DNA from: Streptomyces sp. NRRL F-2664
Lineage (GTDB): Bacteria > Actinomycetota > Actinomycetes > Streptomycetales > Streptomycetaceae
Length of the DNA stretch: 12,573 nt
Direction of reading: 5' to 3'
Assembly: GCF_000719345.1 (NCBI RefSeq)
Contig: NZ_JOFX01000068.1
Span: 1 to 12,573 of the forward strand
Both the position numbers and the translations under genes were made by a program. Every line of letters begins with the position of its first letter. Positions within the stretch are counted from its first letter, which is position 1. The notes under the pieces were generated by a model. It was not told the DNA's origin. It searched no databases and was given only the letters and a program-made list of their open reading frames with translations. Shown piece after piece: positions 5,424 through 12,475 of this stretch.

Positions 5424-6746
5424 TCAGCGGCCGCGCAGGCCCCGGTCGACGGCCGTCATCAGCTCGCCGTCGGCGGTGTCCGCGTCCAGCGACCAGAACA
5501 TCGCCCCGCCGAGGCCGTGTTCGCGGATGTAGCCGGTCTTGGCCCGCAGCACCTGCGGGTCGTCGTACGTCCACAGGGTGGTGCCGTCGAAGAGCCAGGC
5601 GTGACCGCCGCGCCGGTCGCGGTGGACCTCGTAGGAGCCGGAGTCGGCGAGCTTCTTCAGCGCCTTGTAGTCCTCGTACCCCGCGGCCCACGTGGCCGGC
5701 GCGGGTCCCGTGGCGGGTTGGCCCATGCCGTCCCCGCCGCCGCTGACGCCGGTCCAGCCCTGCCCGTAGAAGGGCATGCCCATCACCAGCTTGTGCGCGG
5801 GCGCGCCACGCCGCTTCCAGGCCTCCACAGTGCCGTGCACGCTGAAGTCGCCGCGGGCGTACAGCGCGGACTGCTGCGCGGTCCTGGGTTCGCCGGAGAC
5901 GTGGAAGTCGTATCCCTGCAGGGTCACGAAGTCCAGGTCGCGCATGATCCGCCGGACGTCGAAGCCGGCGTCGATCTTGGCGGGGGCGGTCGGGACGAAG
6001 GCGGTCAGCTCGTACTTCCTGCCCCGGTCCTGGCTGCGCGCGTAGGCGTCGAGCTGGGTGCGGAACTCCCTGACCAGCTCGGTGAAGTTGCGCTTGTCCT
6101 CGGGCCGGAACGTCGTGTCGGTGTCGCCGGCGGAACCGGGCCACTCCCAGTCGAGGTCGATCCCGTCGAACACGCCGGCGGCGGCTCCGGCGCCCCCGCG
6201 GGTGCCGTCCTGCGGCAGGTTCCCCTTGATGTAGAGGTCGATGCAGGACTCCACGAGGGCCTTGCGGGAGGCCGGCGTGAGCGCGGCGTCGGAGAAGTGG
6301 GTGGACCAGCTCCAGCCGCCCAGCGAGATCAGCACCTTGAGGCCCGGGTGCTTGGCCTTCAGCTCGCGCAGCTGGTTGAAGTTGCCGGCGAGCGGCTGGT
6401 CCCAGGTGTCGGCGACCCCGTCGACGGAGTTCGCGGCGTCGAGCGGGCGGGCGTAGTCGGCCCAGGCATCGGCCTCGCCGGGCACGTTCCCGGTGAAGCA
6501 CTTGCCGTCCGCGCTGACGTTGCCGAAGGCGTAGTTGATGTGGGTGAGCCTGCCGGCGGAACCGTTCGCCTCCAGGTCCTGGACCTGGAAGTCCCGCCCG
6601 TAGACGCCCCACTGCGTGAAGTAGCCGACCTTCTTGTACGAGCGGCCGGATCCGCCCGCGTCGTCGCCGGCGGCGGGGGCGAACGCGGTCAGGAGGGAGA
6701 GGGAACAGGCGGCTACGGCCAGTCTGCCGAGCATGCTGCGGCGCAT
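5424..6746 (-). CDS. Secreted GH18 chitinase, single catalytic domain, 440 aa
   Basis: This is an endo/exo-acting glycoside hydrolase family 18 enzyme that cleaves beta-1,4 links of chitin with retention. An N-terminal signal peptide (MRRSMLGRLAVAACSLSLLT then AFAPAAG) targets it outside the cell, with cleavage near residue 26. The TIM barrel starts at KKVGYFTQWGVYGR (38-51). It contains SLGGWSWS (141-148), the catalytic motif DGIDLDWEWP (194-203; Glu201 is the acid, Asp199 assists), QGYDFH (277-282), MGMPFYGQGW (322-331) and the barrel-end AMFWSLDAD. Carbohydrate-binding and fibronectin modules, common in streptomycete chitinases, are absent. The start is supported by AAAGGAAG just upstream. 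The promoter holds a DasR-like operator, so induction by chitin breakdown products and GlcNAc is expected. Confidence 0.95.
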   Translation of the reverse strand: MRRSMLGRLAVAACSLSLLTAFAPAAGDDAGGSGRSYKKVGYFTQWGVYGRDFQVQDLEANGSAGRLTHINYAFGNVSADGKCFTGNVPGEADAWADYARPLDAANSVDGVADTWDQPLAGNFNQLRELKAKHPGLKVLISLGGWSWSTHFSDAALTPASRKALVESCIDLYIKGNLPQDGTRGGAGAAAGVFDGIDLDWEWPGSAGDTDTTFRPEDKRNFTELVREFRTQLDAYARSQDRGRKYELTAFVPTAPAKIDAGFDVRRIMRDLDFVTLQGYDFHVSGEPRTAQQSALYARGDFSVHGTVEAWKRRGAPAHKLVMGMPFYGQGWTGVSGGGDGMGQPATGPAPATWAAGYEDYKALKKLADSGSYEVHRDRRGGHAWLFDGTTLWTYDDPQVLRAKTGYIREHGLGGAMFWSLDADTADGELMTAVDRGLRGR

Positions 6747-6803
6747 GGGCTTCCTTTGCGGAGGCGAGGAGGGGGCGTGAGCGCGTGCGGCGGTGCAAGC
6801 CGG

Positions 6804-6832
6804 AAACTATTGGTCTGGACCAGCCGGGTCAA
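6804..6832 (-). promoter_or_regulatory. Chitinase promoter
   Basis: On the minus strand -35 TTGACC (6832-6827) is followed by a 17-bp spacer and -10 TAGTTT (6809-6804). That places the transcription start about 50 bp upstream of the chitinase ATG. The spacer is largely occupied by the DasR-like palindrome. Confidence 0.7.
6809..6824. promoter_or_regulatory. DasR-responsive element (dre)-like operator
   Basis: ATTGGTCTGGACCAGC contains the inverted repeat TGGTC-TG-GACCA (6811-6822). It closely matches the known dre consensus ACTGGTCTAGACCACT and the 12-bp TGGTCnnGACCA elements of Streptomyces chitinase promoters. DasR is the GntR-family repressor released by amino-sugar phosphates. Binding between -35 and -10 would block RNA polymerase. 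Confidence 0.8.
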
Positions 6833-6997
6833 GGGGGGCGTCGGAAGTCTGCCGGGCCGAGGCACAGGAGTGGCCGACTCGCGCGCGACGCAGCGGGTAC
6901 CACGGGCGGCGGTCCCGCCCACCGCCGACAGCATCTGCCCGCGCCACCGACGGCGGCTCCCGCCGGACCGGCCCCGGATGCGGCCGTGCCGTCTCGG

Positions 6998-7003
6998 TAG
7001 TGT
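6998..7003 (+). promoter_or_regulatory. Possible -10 box for a leaderless SUKH-like gene
   Basis: TAGTGT, a typical streptomycete -10, ends six bases before GTG 7010 and nine before ATG 7013. No Shine-Dalgarno sequence is present, so translation may start at or near the mRNA 5' end. A -35 match was not found. Confidence 0.4.
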
Positions 7004-7009
7004 GTGCGA

Positions 7010-7552
7010 GTGATGCTCACCGACGACCGACAGTTCCCCGACGACCGACAGTTTCCCGCCGCGCTGGCTGCCGCGCTGGCCGTGCCCTTCGACCACGCGG
7101 ACGGCGACGGGATCGACTTCGAGCCCCTCGACGCCTTCCTCCCCGCCGAGGACACCACCGACTGGTTCCGGGCGTGGACCGGGAACAACGAGCTGGACGG
7201 TGACGCCTTCCGCGTCTTCGGCCAGGACGGCACGGGCGGTTACGCGGCCTTCTGGCTGGTCCGACCGGACCGGCCGACGGCGGAACAGCCCGTCGTGTTC
7301 CTCGGATCCGAAGGGGAGACGGCCGTCGTCGCGCAGGATCTGGGCGACTTCCTGTGGCTGCTGGCCGACGGCTGCGGCCCGTGCGAGGCGGCCCTGTACG
7401 GGAGCGAGGGGCCCTCTCGTCCGGACGGCGCCCTGACGGCCGTGGCCGAGCGGTTCGCACCGCAGGCGCGCCGCCCGGCCGCCGCCGTGCTGGAACGGGC
7501 GGCACGGGAGTTCCCCGACTTCGGCGACACCATTACAGAGCTGTGCCGCTGA
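7010..7552 (+). CDS. SMI1/KNR4 (SUKH)-like protein, about 180 aa
   Basis: The product is a soluble cytoplasmic protein. The hallmark block is FRVFGQDGTGGYAAFWL, followed by VVFLGSEGETAVVAQDLGD and FLWLLADG. This is the SUKH pattern of a hydrophobic strand, a GSEGE turn and a C-terminal helix. Family members act as immunity proteins against polymorphic toxins or have unknown housekeeping roles; no toxin gene lies next to this copy. GTG 7004, GTG 7010 and ATG 7013 are all possible starts. I chose 7010 from the -10 box spacing. The N terminus carries a duplicated DDRQFP encoded by an 18-bp tandem repeat. It is divergently placed from the chitinase, with its own promoter. Confidence 0.75.
   Translation: MMLTDDRQFPDDRQFPAALAAALAVPFDHADGDGIDFEPLDAFLPAEDTTDWFRAWTGNNELDGDAFRVFGQDGTGGYAAFWLVRPDRPTAEQPVVFLGSEGETAVVAQDLGDFLWLLADGCGPCEAALYGSEGPSRPDGALTAVAERFAPQARRPAAAVLERAAREFPDFGDTITELCR
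7024..7059 (+). repeat. 18-bp tandem duplication at the SUKH-like N terminus
   Basis: GACGACCGACAGTTCCCC and GACGACCGACAGTTTCCC follow one another with a single mismatch, giving DDRQFPDDRQFP. It looks like a recent in-frame slippage or duplication event. Confidence 0.8.
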
Positions 7553-7615
7553 CCCGGCGCGAGCGGTAATGCGCTGGAGCCCCCGGCCCGGCCGTGCCAA
7601 GGTGGGTCCTGCCGA

Positions 7616-7692
7616 AGGGGTGTAGCTCAGTTGGCCAGAGCAACGGTCTCCAAAACCGTAGGCCGCAGGTTCGAGTCCTGCCGCCCCTGCCA
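7616..7692 (+). tRNA. tRNA-Trp (anticodon CCA)
   Basis: A full cloverleaf is visible. The acceptor stem is AGGGGTG/CGCCCCT with one T-G wobble. The D stem is GCTC/GAGC. The anticodon stem is ACGGT/ACCGT with loop CTCCAAA, so the anticodon at 7650-7652 is CCA. The variable loop is AGGCC and the T arm GCAGG-TTCGAGT-CCTGC. G73 and an encoded CCA end follow. The anticodon reads UGG for tryptophan. A 13-bp hairpin terminator follows directly. Confidence 0.97.
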
Positions 7693-7713
7693 TGCATGCG
7701 CACCACCGTCCCT

Positions 7714-7742
7714 CGGGCCGGGCCCCGCCGGGGCCCGGCCCG
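7714..7742 (+). terminator. Terminator after tRNA-Trp
   Basis: CGGGCCGGGCCCC (7714-7726) pairs perfectly with GGGGCCCGGCCCG (7730-7742) around a 3-base loop, 22 bp after the tRNA. It isolates the tRNA transcript from the riboswitch operon. Confidence 0.8.
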
Positions 7743-7815
7743 ACGGCGTGTGCGCCGCAAGCGGTCCACCCCACCCCACCCCACGAGGGCGTTCTGGCAC
7801 ACTGGGGGCGTAACC

Positions 7816-7919
7816 AGGCGGTGCAGGACAGGAAACCGGTGCGATTCCGGTGCGGTCCCGCCACTGTGACCGGTCCACCGCGTGCGGTTGACCGGGAGTC
7901 AGACACTGACGCACCGCCT
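7816..7919 (+). promoter_or_regulatory. Cobalamin (B12) riboswitch
   Basis: The conserved core is present: GGACAGGAAACCGGTGCGAT followed by TCCGGTGCGGTCCCGCCACT and GTGACCGG. ACCGG/CCGGT forms the inner hairpin and GGAC/GTCC the next helix. A B12-box-like element GGGAGTCAGACACTGAC is at 7894-7910. The whole is closed by a perfect 9-bp helix, AGGCGGTGC (7816-7824) with GCACCGCCT (7911-7919). It lies 53 bp before the first importer gene. GGGGA/TCCCC (about 7942-7957) next to the ribosome site could take part in the switch. In this RNA family, binding of cobalamin normally turns the genes off, so the operon should be expressed when B12 is scarce. Confidence 0.88.
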
Positions 7920-7972
7920 CTTCTCCTCCACGTATCGACCAGGGGACGCGGATCCCCCGGAGAGGCCCTGCC

Positions 7973-8965
7973 GTGTCACGTTCCCGCGCCACCCTGCGCG
8001 CGTTCACCCCCGTCGCGCTCCTGATCTCCCTGACCGGCTGCGCCGGTTCGCCCGGTACCGGCCGCGACGGGGCCGCCGCAGGCACCGCCGCCCCCGGCTT
8101 CCCGTACTCCGTCACGAACTGCGGTGTGAGCAGCACCTACCAGCATCCGCCGCAGCGCGCCGTCACCATGAACCAGCACGCCACCGAGCTCATGCTCGCC
8201 CTCGGACTGGGTGACCGGATCGTCGGCACCGCCTACCTCGACGACGCCGTGCTGCCCGCCTACCGGCCCGCCTACGACAAGATCAAGGTACTGGCCGGGG
8301 AATACCCCTCCAAGGAGGTCCTGCTCGGCGCCGAACCGGACTTCGTCTACGGCGGCTACTCCAGCGCCTTCGACAAGGCGCAGGGCCGCGACCGCGAAGG
8401 CCTCGCCGCGTCCGGCATCGACTCCCGTCTCAACATCGAGTACTGCACCGAGGGAGGCGTCGGCCTCGACCAGCTGAAGACCGAGATCACCGAGGTCGCC
8501 CGGACCTTCGGCGTGCCCGAACGCGGCACGAAGCTCATCGAGGACGAGCAGCGCCGCATCGACGCCGTGGCCCACCGCGTCAAGGACCGGCCGCGGCCGA
8601 CCGTCTTCGCCTACGACTCCGGCGAGGCCTCCGCCTCCACCTCGGGCGGCAACGGCATAGGCAACGAGATCATCTCCCTCGCCGGCGGCACGAACGTCTT
8701 CGCCGACCTGAAGGACACCTTCGGCGACGTCGCCTGGGAGAAGGTCATCGAGCGCAAGCCCGAGGTCGTCCTCATCTACGACTACGGCGGCACCGGCGTC
8801 GAGGCGAAGAAGCAGCGCCTGCTGAACGACCCGGCCCTCGCCGAGATCCCCGCGATCAAGAACCGGCGGTTCGTCGTCCTGCCGCTCTCCTCGGTCGTCC
8901 TCGGCGTCCGTGTGGCGGACGCCGTGGAGGCCCTGGGCGGCCAGCTCCACCCGAACGCGGCGTGA
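7973..8965 (+). CDS. ABC transporter substrate-binding lipoprotein, corrinoid or F420-0 type, 330 aa
   Basis: This is the extracellular, lipid-anchored binding protein of an importer. The start GTG has GGAGAGG seven bases upstream. MSRSRATLRAFTPVALLISL then TGC is a lipoprotein signal with lipobox LTGC (Cys23). The mature part has two lobes joined by a helix, as in BtuF/FhuD proteins: SVTNCGVSSTYQHPPQRAV, then MNQHATELMLALGLGDRIVG, YPSKEVLLGAEPDFVYGGY, GNEIISLAGGTNVFADL and VLIYDYGG. The motifs VTNCG and MNQHATE fit the actinobacterial family described as a putative F420-0 binding protein. The cobalamin riboswitch upstream instead favours a corrinoid substrate. It heads a three-gene operon and overlaps the permease by GTGA. 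Confidence 0.93.
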   Translation: MSRSRATLRAFTPVALLISLTGCAGSPGTGRDGAAAGTAAPGFPYSVTNCGVSSTYQHPPQRAVTMNQHATELMLALGLGDRIVGTAYLDDAVLPAYRPAYDKIKVLAGEYPSKEVLLGAEPDFVYGGYSSAFDKAQGRDREGLAASGIDSRLNIEYCTEGGVGLDQLKTEITEVARTFGVPERGTKLIEDEQRRIDAVAHRVKDRPRPTVFAYDSGEASASTSGGNGIGNEIISLAGGTNVFADLKDTFGDVAWEKVIERKPEVVLIYDYGGTGVEAKKQRLLNDPALAEIPAIKNRRFVVLPLSSVVLGVRVADAVEALGGQLHPNAA

Positions 8966-9990
8966 GGCTCCGCACCGGAGCGGTCCTCGCCGGGCTCGCC
9001 GCCGCCCTCGCCGTCTCGGCGACGGCGGGCCTGGCGCTGGGCCCGGTACGGATCGCCCCCGACCGCGTACTCGACATCGTCCTCGGGGGCCTGACGGGGG
9101 ACCGGCCCGTCGGGGCCTTCGCCTCCATCGTGTGGGACGTGCGCATGCCCCGGGTCCTGCTCGGCGCCGTCGTCGGCGCCGGGCTCGCCGTGGCGGGCAC
9201 CGTCCTGCAGGCCCTCGTCCGCAACCAGCTCGCCGACCCCTTCCTGCTCGGGGCGTCCTCCGGCGCCTCCGCCGGAGCCGTCCTCGTGATCGTCTTCGGT
9301 ACCGCCGCGGCCGGCTTCGGCCTGGGAGTGCCGCTCGCCGCGTTCCTGGGTTCCCTGATCGCGCTCGTCGCCGTCTACGCGATGGCCCGCCGCGGCGGCA
9401 CCATGACCACCGGCCGGCTCATCCTGGCCGGCGTGGCCGTCCAGTACGTCCTCTCCGCCCTCACCAGCCTCGTGCTCGTCCTCGCCGCACACCCCGACCA
9501 GGTCCGCTCCGTGCTGTTCTGGACGCTCGGCGGCCTCGGCGGCGCCCGCTGGGACGAACTGGCCGTGCCCGCCCTCGCGCTGACCGTCGGCGGCGCCCTG
9601 CTCCTCACCCTCGCCCGACCGCTCGACCTCCTCCTCGCCGGGGAGGAGGGCGCGCACACCCTGGGCCTGGACACCGGACGCTTCCGCGCCGCCGCGTTCG
9701 TCGTGACCTCGCTCGTCATCGGCGTGCTCGTCGCCTGCAGCGGGGCGATCGGCTTCGTCGGGCTGATGGTCCCGCAGGCCGCCCGGATGGCCGTGGGTGC
9801 CGGGCACCGCGCGCTGCTGCCGGTCGCCGCGCTCGGCGGCGCGGTGTTCCTGGTCCTGGCCGACCTCGTCGCCCGTACGGCCGCAGCTCCCGAGGAGATA
9901 CCGGTGGGCGTGGTCACCGCCCTCGTCGGCGGGCCGTGCTTCCTGTGGATGCTGCGCCGTTCCGGCCGGATCGAAGGGGTGACGGGATGA
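8962..9990 (+). CDS. FecCD/BtuC-family ABC transporter permease, 342 aa
   Basis: This is the membrane channel subunit of the importer, working as a dimer with the ATPase. The sequence shows many hydrophobic helices. Family hallmarks are RMPRVLLGAVVGAGLAVAGT, ALVRNQLADPFLLGASSGAS, ILAGVAVQY, SVLFWTLGGLGG and GAIGFVGLMVPQAARM, the last containing the cytoplasmic helix that contacts the ATPase. Length matches the family's roughly 330-350 aa. The GTG start overlaps the stop of the binding-protein gene (GTGA), so translation is probably coupled; no strong Shine-Dalgarno sequence is present. The same riboswitch should control it. Confidence 0.95.
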   Translation: MRLRTGAVLAGLAAALAVSATAGLALGPVRIAPDRVLDIVLGGLTGDRPVGAFASIVWDVRMPRVLLGAVVGAGLAVAGTVLQALVRNQLADPFLLGASSGASAGAVLVIVFGTAAAGFGLGVPLAAFLGSLIALVAVYAMARRGGTMTTGRLILAGVAVQYVLSALTSLVLVLAAHPDQVRSVLFWTLGGLGGARWDELAVPALALTVGGALLLTLARPLDLLLAGEEGAHTLGLDTGRFRAAAFVVTSLVIGVLVACSGAIGFVGLMVPQAARMAVGAGHRALLPVAALGGAVFLVLADLVARTAAAPEEIPVGVVTALVGGPCFLWMLRRSGRIEGVTG

Positions 9991-10793
9991 CGGACGCGAC
10001 CGGGCCGGTGCGGCCCGCGGAACTCGCCGTGCAGGGCGTGGCGTACGAGACCGGCGGACACACACTGCTGCACGGCATCGACCTCGCCGCCCGGCCGGGC
10101 GAGACGGTGGGGGTCGTCGGCCCCAACGGCAGCGGCAAGACCACCCTGCTGCGCTGTGTCTACGGCACCCTGCGCCCCACCGCCGGCCGGGTGCTGCTGG
10201 ACGGCGCGGACGCGGGCGCACTCACCGTCAAGGAACGGGCCCGGCGCGTGGCCGTGGTGCCGCAGGACGCGAGCGGCACCTTCGGGCTGACCGTCCGCGA
10301 GGTCGTCGCCATGGGGCGCAGCCCGCACAAGCGGTTCTGGGAGCAGGACGGTCCGGACGACGTACGGCGCGTGGACCGCGCCCTGGACACCGTGGGGGCC
10401 GCCGCCTTCGCGGCCCGACGGTTCGACGAGCTGTCCGGGGGCGAACGCCAGCGCGTCCTGGTGGCCCGCGCCCTCGTCCAGGACCCGGGGCTGCTCGCCC
10501 TCGACGAGCCGACCAACCACCTCGACATCCGCTACCAGTTGGAGGTCCTCGGCCTGGTCCGGTCACTGCCCGCCACCAGCCTGCTCGTCCTGCACGACCT
10601 CAACCTGGCCGCGGCCTTCTGCGACCGCCTCTACGTCCTGACGGGCGGCCGCGTCGCCGCTTCCGGGCCGCCCCGGGAGGTACTCACCGAAGAACTGCTG
10701 GCCGAGGTGTACGGGGTGCGGGCCCGTGTCGGGGTCCACCCCGACACCGGAGCACCCCACGTCGTGTACGTGCCCGCCGCAAGCTGCCGGTAG
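9987..10793 (+). CDS. ABC transporter ATP-binding protein (FecE/BtuD type), 268 aa
   Basis: This is the cytoplasmic ATPase that powers the importer. All motifs are intact: Walker A GPNGSGKTT (about 45-53), Q-loop VVPQDAS, signature LSGGERQRV, Walker B LLALDEPTNHLD and H-loop LVLHDLN. TVREVVAMGRSPHKR is typical of the iron-chelate/B12 importer ATPases. The ATG overlaps the permease stop as ATGA, and GAAGGGG lies just upstream. Length is typical (about 260 aa). As the last gene of the operon it is followed by several GC-rich palindromes that should end transcription. Confidence 0.96.
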   Translation: MTDATGPVRPAELAVQGVAYETGGHTLLHGIDLAARPGETVGVVGPNGSGKTTLLRCVYGTLRPTAGRVLLDGADAGALTVKERARRVAVVPQDASGTFGLTVREVVAMGRSPHKRFWEQDGPDDVRRVDRALDTVGAAAFAARRFDELSGGERQRVLVARALVQDPGLLALDEPTNHLDIRYQLEVLGLVRSLPATSLLVLHDLNLAAAFCDRLYVLTGGRVAASGPPREVLTEELLAEVYGVRARVGVHPDTGAPHVVYVPAASCR

Positions 10794-10836
10794 CCGCAGG
10801 GACGCGGTACGGACTTCGTGCCGCGCCCTTGCGGGG

Positions 10837-10898
10837 GGTCCCTGCGGGACCGCGGGACGGCCTGGGTCCCGCGGCCGTGCGAGGTCCCGTGCGGGACC
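10837..10898 (+). terminator. Three tandem GGTCCC/GGGACC hairpins after the importer operon
   Basis: Three hairpins follow each other. GGTCCC-TGC-GGGACC is at 10837-10851. CCGCGGGAC (10850-10858) pairs with GTCCCGCGG (10866-10874). GGTCCC-GTGC-GGGACC is at 10883-10898. The arms are interchangeable, so alternative folds are possible. A terminator role fits the position 44 bp after the last stop. Confidence 0.7.
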
Positions 10899-10989
10899 GC
10901 TCACGGGCCTCCGTACACCGCCTTGAGCTTGTCCTGCGCAGGATGGGACCGGCCGGCCGGGCCCGCCGCGAACACGCGCAGGAGGAACG

Positions 10990-11247
10990 GTGGACTCGGG
11001 CGCGGTCCTCACCGACGGGCATGTGGGCGCGCCGCCGCTTCACGGGCAACGGCCGGTGCTGGTGTACACACCGGACGGCGACGCCTCTCGCACGCTCGGC
11101 ACAACCCTCCCTGAGGACCTGGCGAGCCACGACCGAGTGGTCGTCCTCGTCGATCCGCGAGACCCACGTTCCGACACCCCCGTGGATGGCACCTGGGGCG
11201 TTTCTTACCGATCATCGGATCGTTGGTCTGGCCGTGCCGTTGACTGA
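10990..11247 (+). CDS. Small hypothetical protein, 3' end probably replaced by IS sequence
   Basis: GTG at 10990 has AGGAGG four bases upstream, one of the best ribosome sites in the window, so this was probably a real gene. The product starts MDSGAVLTDGHVGAPPL and contains RPVLVYTPDGD, RTLGTTLPEDL and RVVVLVDPRDPRSDTP, a beta-rich soluble pattern. I recognise no family. After about residue 70 the frame enters sequence that belongs to the upstream end of the IS5-type element (before its GTG at 11234), giving an unrelated tail, SYRSSDRWSGRAVD. The natural C terminus is therefore likely lost. Confidence 0.5.
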   Translation: MDSGAVLTDGHVGAPPLHGQRPVLVYTPDGDASRTLGTTLPEDLASHDRVVVLVDPRDPRSDTPVDGTWGVSYRSSDRWSGRAVD

Positions 11248-12029
11248 CGCGCAGTGGGCGCGGATAGAGCCGTTGTTGCCGGACCGGACACCGAGGCGGG
11301 GCGGGCGGTGGCGCGATCACCGACAGGTGATCGACGCGATCGCCTGGAAGTTCCAGACCGGCTCGCAATGGGTGCACCTCCCCGCGGAGTACGGCTCGTG
11401 GAAAGGCGTATACACACGGTTGAGGAACTGGGCGATCGATGGCACCTGAGATCGCGTCTTCACTGCCCTGCTCGCCCAGGCCGATGCGGACGGCGAGCTG
11501 GACTGGGTCGTCGCGGTCGACTCCACGATTGTGCGCGTGCACCAGAACGGCGCCGGGGCCCGTAAAAAGGGGCCCCGGCTGATGAGCCCGCCGACCACGC
11601 GATCGGACGGTCGCGTGGTGGGCCTTCGTGCTCACGCCCGGCCAGGCCGGAGACGCGCCGGCGTTCGATCGCGTGATGGCTGCCATCCGGATCCCACGTC
11701 GTATCGGCAGGCCCAGGACCAGGCCCTTCATGGTGCTGGCCGACAAGGCGTATTCGTCACGAGCCATGCGGGACCTTCTGCGAAGGCGCGGAGTACGGAC
11801 TGTGATCCCGCAGCCTGCCGACCAGATCGCCAACCGCATGCGCAAGGGTCGCAGCGGCGGGCGCCCGCCCGGATTCGACCGCGAAGCCTACAAGCAGCGC
11901 AACACCGTCGAGCGCTGCATCAATCGCCTCAAGCAGTGGCGCGGCCTGGCTACCCGCTACGAGAAAACCGCCACGGTCTACCGCGCCGGTCTCCTCCTTG
12001 CGGGCATCTTCCTCTGGTCCGCCCGCTGA
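11234..12029 (+). pseudogene. IS5-family transposase, inactivated by three lesions
   Basis: The protein begins MPLTDAQWARIEPLLPDRTP and follows the family through GSWKGVYTRLRNWAIDGT. There a TGA (11447-11449) replaces the expected Trp codon. Reading through gives VVAVDSTIVRVHQNGAGARK with the first catalytic Asp. A missing G in the G/C run near 11567-11575 shifts the frame, and DEPADHAIGRSRGG follows. About 16 codons (the usual LTTKIHLAAD... segment) are then deleted at about 11620. The rest is intact in a third frame: AFVLTPGQAGD, VLADKAYSS (second Asp), NTVERCINRLKQWRG (catalytic Glu), ending LWSAR. Terminal inverted repeats were not found, and the right end is cut close to the next gene. 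The element is dead. Confidence 0.88.
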
Positions 12030-12041
12030 TGAGCAGCCGGC

Positions 12042-12392
12042 TCAGGGGCGGAGACATTCACCCTGCGGATCGAAGCAGACGAGGCCGTGCTCGCGGGCCA
12101 GTTCAGCGGCGTACTCGGACACTTCCTCGGCCTTGGCGTAAGACATGACCAAGTACACGATCGGGCCCGATGCCTCATCGATGACCGGTGTCGACGCCCA
12201 CACGACGTTGTGGTCGACGTCATCCGGGTACCGCGCGACGAGGGCATCCACGTACGCCACGATGCGCGGCGCCGGAGGCACAACGACATCGTCCGACTCC
12301 AGGTAGCGCTCGTAGAACCCGTCATACATCGAGCCCGCTTGGCGGTCATCGACTGGACGGTCACCGTCCCATACAGCAAGGTCATGGCTCAC
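12042..12392 (-). CDS. Hypothetical protein, 116 aa (conserved streptomycete family)
   Basis: The start GTG (12390-12392) gives MSHDLAVWDGDRP, matching the usual MSYDLAVWEGDRP opening of a small streptomycete family that I recall without a named function. Other blocks are YERYLESDDVVVPPAPRI, ASGPIVYLVMSYAKAEEV and AAELAREHGLVCFDPQ. The C terminus ECLRP also fits, so the gene looks full length. It is soluble and acidic. The stop lies 12 bp from the end of the transposase remnant, facing it. The start overlaps a 22-codon frame (GTGA), suggesting coupling to an upstream gene that was cut off. No good Shine-Dalgarno sequence is present. Confidence 0.75.
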   Translation of the reverse strand: MSHDLAVWDGDRPVDDRQAGSMYDGFYERYLESDDVVVPPAPRIVAYVDALVARYPDDVDHNVVWASTPVIDEASGPIVYLVMSYAKAEEVSEYAAELAREHGLVCFDPQGECLRP

Positions 12393-12457
12393 AGACGCAT
12401 CGTTGCAGGCGGCAGTTCTGCCAACGCGAGCAGGTCTGCACTCGGATCTCCGCTCAT
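12389..12457 (-). other. Short open frame, 22 aa, coupled to the hypothetical gene
   Basis: The frame encodes MSGDPSADLLALAELPPATM and RL, and its TGA overlaps the next start as GTGA. The frame is open only a few codons further upstream before a TAG near the IS630-type end. It may be the last part of a gene removed by that insertion, or a short leader. No ribosome site is well placed for its ATG. Confidence 0.3.
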
Positions 12458-12475
12458 GATCCGTAAGAGAGCTCC

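Noticed and set aside
5359..6798. Serpin frame continues open far upstream, suggesting a 914-residue protein
   Set aside because: The extension is an Arg-rich out-of-frame reading of the chitinase gene; the serpin begins at its helix A with ATG 5356-5358.
5373..7013. 546-residue plus-strand open frame opposite the chitinase
   Set aside because: Shadow of the GH18 gene; Val/Gly/Arg-rich with no recognisable domain.
7616..7692. tRNA-Trp as an integration site for an element
   Set aside because: No integrase gene and no repeat of the tRNA 3' end was found in the window.
7763..7782. CACCC tandem repeats between tRNA-Trp and the riboswitch
   Set aside because: Only a few 5-bp units of simple sequence; no evidence of function.
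8782..10221. Long minus-strand open frame opposite the importer genes
   Set aside because: Opposite-strand artefact of high GC; its translation is low-complexity with no domain, while the plus strand holds complete ABC transporter motifs.
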